DNA of 8,393 bases from DATGYC01 sp035298385 (GTDB taxonomy: Bacteria > Bacillota > Sulfobacillia > Symbiobacteriales > Symbiobacteriaceae): the NCBI GenBank assembly GCA_035298385.1, contig DATGYC010000030.1:1-8393 (forward strand), in the 5' to 3' direction. Position numbers and translations under genes: made by a program. Positions 8,121 through 8,393 of the stretch are shown one piece after another; the first letter of the stretch is position 1, and each line of letters starts with the position of its first letter. Below the pieces are notes generated by a model. It was not told where the DNA came from. It was given only the letters and a program-made list of their open reading frames with translations, and searched no databases.

Positions 8121-8135
8121 TTCGGGTACCTCTCT
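8118..8135 (-). promoter_or_regulatory. Shine-Dalgarno sequence and CTG start of lytS
   Basis: On the minus strand AGAGAGG (8135-8129) is followed by an 8-nt spacer and CTG (8120-8118). This is the only well-spaced initiation signal in the frame upstream of the conserved domain. Other non-standard codons (ATA, ATT, ATC) exist in the frame but none is as well placed. Confidence 0.55.
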
Positions 8136-8137
8136 TT
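8124..8137 (-). repeat. Third copy of the lytS upstream hairpin arm, covering the ribosome binding site
   Basis: Minus-strand AAAGAGAGGTACCC nearly repeats the upstream hairpin arm AAAGAGAGCACCC (8196-8184). It could pair with the other arm, GGGTGCTCTCTTT (8177-8165), with one bulged base. It contains the lytS Shine-Dalgarno sequence. It may be part of an RNA switch or a repeated operator half-site, or may be coincidence. Confidence 0.35.
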
Positions 8138-8151
8138 CTTTTATTTTTCAT

Positions 8152-8160
8152 ATTGTAGCA
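8152..8160 (-). promoter_or_regulatory. Extended -10 promoter of lytSR
   Basis: TGCTACAAT on the minus strand matches the extended -10 element TGnTATAAT with one mismatch. No good -35 is seen 17 nt upstream (AAAGGG, inside the hairpin), which extended -10 promoters tolerate. Transcription would start near 8145, giving a leader of about 25 nt before CTG 8120. Confidence 0.55.
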
Positions 8161-8164
8161 CAAA

Positions 8165-8196
8165 AAAGAGAGCACCCTTTGGGGGGTGCTCTCTTT
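8165..8196 (-). terminator. Perfect hairpin with T-run directly upstream of lytSR
   Basis: AAAGAGAGCACCC and GGGTGCTCTCTTT form a perfect 13-bp stem with a 6-nt loop. Read leftward, the stem runs into TTTTTTG, a good intrinsic terminator. Read rightward only TTT follows. It would stop leftward transcripts arriving from the origin-like region, shielding the lytS promoter, or act as an attenuator if transcription of lytS also starts further upstream. Just beyond it, CTTTACA occurs twice (8193-8199 and 8204-8210). Confidence 0.7.
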
Positions 8197-8288
8197 ACAC
8201 AGCCTTTACAAATTCGCACTCATTCTGCGCCCGTACAGACCGTATCTCGATGAACAAGCAGTTGCATGAAAATTTACCAACAGCCCCC

Positions 8289-8339
8289 TGTGGATAGTGT
8301 GGATAACTGTGGATAGCGTGTGGAAACTTCGGTGGACAA
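8289..8339 (+). other. Array of DnaA-box-like 9-mers, candidate oriC or dnaA upstream region
   Basis: Five head-to-tail boxes are seen on the plus strand: TGTGGATAG (8289), TGTGGATAA (8298, a perfect complement of TTATCCACA), TGTGGATAG (8308), TGTGGAAAC (8319) and the degenerate GGTGGACAA (8331). Start-to-start distances are 9, 10, 11 and 12 nt. Dense DnaA boxes in a gene-free region are the hallmark of chromosomal origins and of the region upstream of dnaA. The dnaA gene itself is not in the window. The 92 bases between the hairpin and the array (8197-8288) show nothing else recognisable. A DnaA-regulated promoter away from the origin is the main alternative. Confidence 0.72.
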
Positions 8340-8393
8340 AAGAAAACTTTCGTTTGCGTGTTCTTTACTATCCGTTAATCATTTCTTAACAGA
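8340..8393. other. AT-rich stretch beside the DnaA boxes
   Basis: By count 37 of 54 bases are A or T, a sharp change from the surrounding GC-rich DNA. It could be the left side of a DNA-unwinding element or the promoter and leader of a gene to the right. The window ends here, and no start codon with a ribosome binding site is visible. Confidence 0.4.

Overview
The window looks like chromosomal DNA from a high-GC Gram-positive-type bacterium. High-GC Firmicutes of the Symbiobacterium/Thermaerobacter kind would fit. This is inferred from GC-rich coding sequence, strong GGAGG-type ribosome binding sites, a lipoprotein solute-binding protein, a LytS/LytR pair and TGTGGATAA-type DnaA boxes. No 16S or other marker gene is present, so the placement is tentative.

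Left part (1-5166, + strand). The window opens inside the 3' end of a penicillin-acylase-family (S45, Ntn-hydrolase) gene, which ends at a strong hairpin. After a leader of about 190 bp with a GC-rich stem-loop comes a compact branched-chain-amino-acid-type (HAAT) ABC importer operon. It contains livK (lipoprotein receptor), livH (permease), a single livM-livG fusion (permease plus ATPase) and livF (second ATPase). Gaps are 4 and 3 nt, followed by a 14-nt overlap, and an intrinsic terminator closes the operon. The four polypeptides supply all five parts of the transporter.

Middle (5112-5680). A small minus-strand gene encodes a 120-aa beta/gamma-crystallin-type protein with two Greek-key Ca2+-clamp motifs. 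Its base composition is less GC-rich than that of its neighbours. It lies between two similar terminator-bearing sequences in direct orientation, the second of which resembles a copy of the livF 3' end. Insertion or duplication is therefore likely.

Right part (5680-8160, - strand). A lytS-lytR two-component operon has a 4-nt ATGA overlap. It comprises a 5TM-LYT/GAF/histidine-kinase sensor and a receiver/LytTR response regulator. The sensor's conserved first membrane helix lies upstream of the first ATG and can only be reached from a non-ATG start. A CTG placed 8 nt after a good Shine-Dalgarno sequence is the best candidate. An extended -10 promoter and a perfect 13-bp hairpin lie just upstream, and one hairpin arm sequence recurs over the ribosome binding site.

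Right edge (8197-8393). This gene-free stretch has five head-to-tail DnaA-box-like 9-mers followed by AT-rich DNA. It looks like an oriC or dnaA upstream region, with dnaA expected just outside the window. If so, lytSR runs away from the origin and the liv operon runs toward it.
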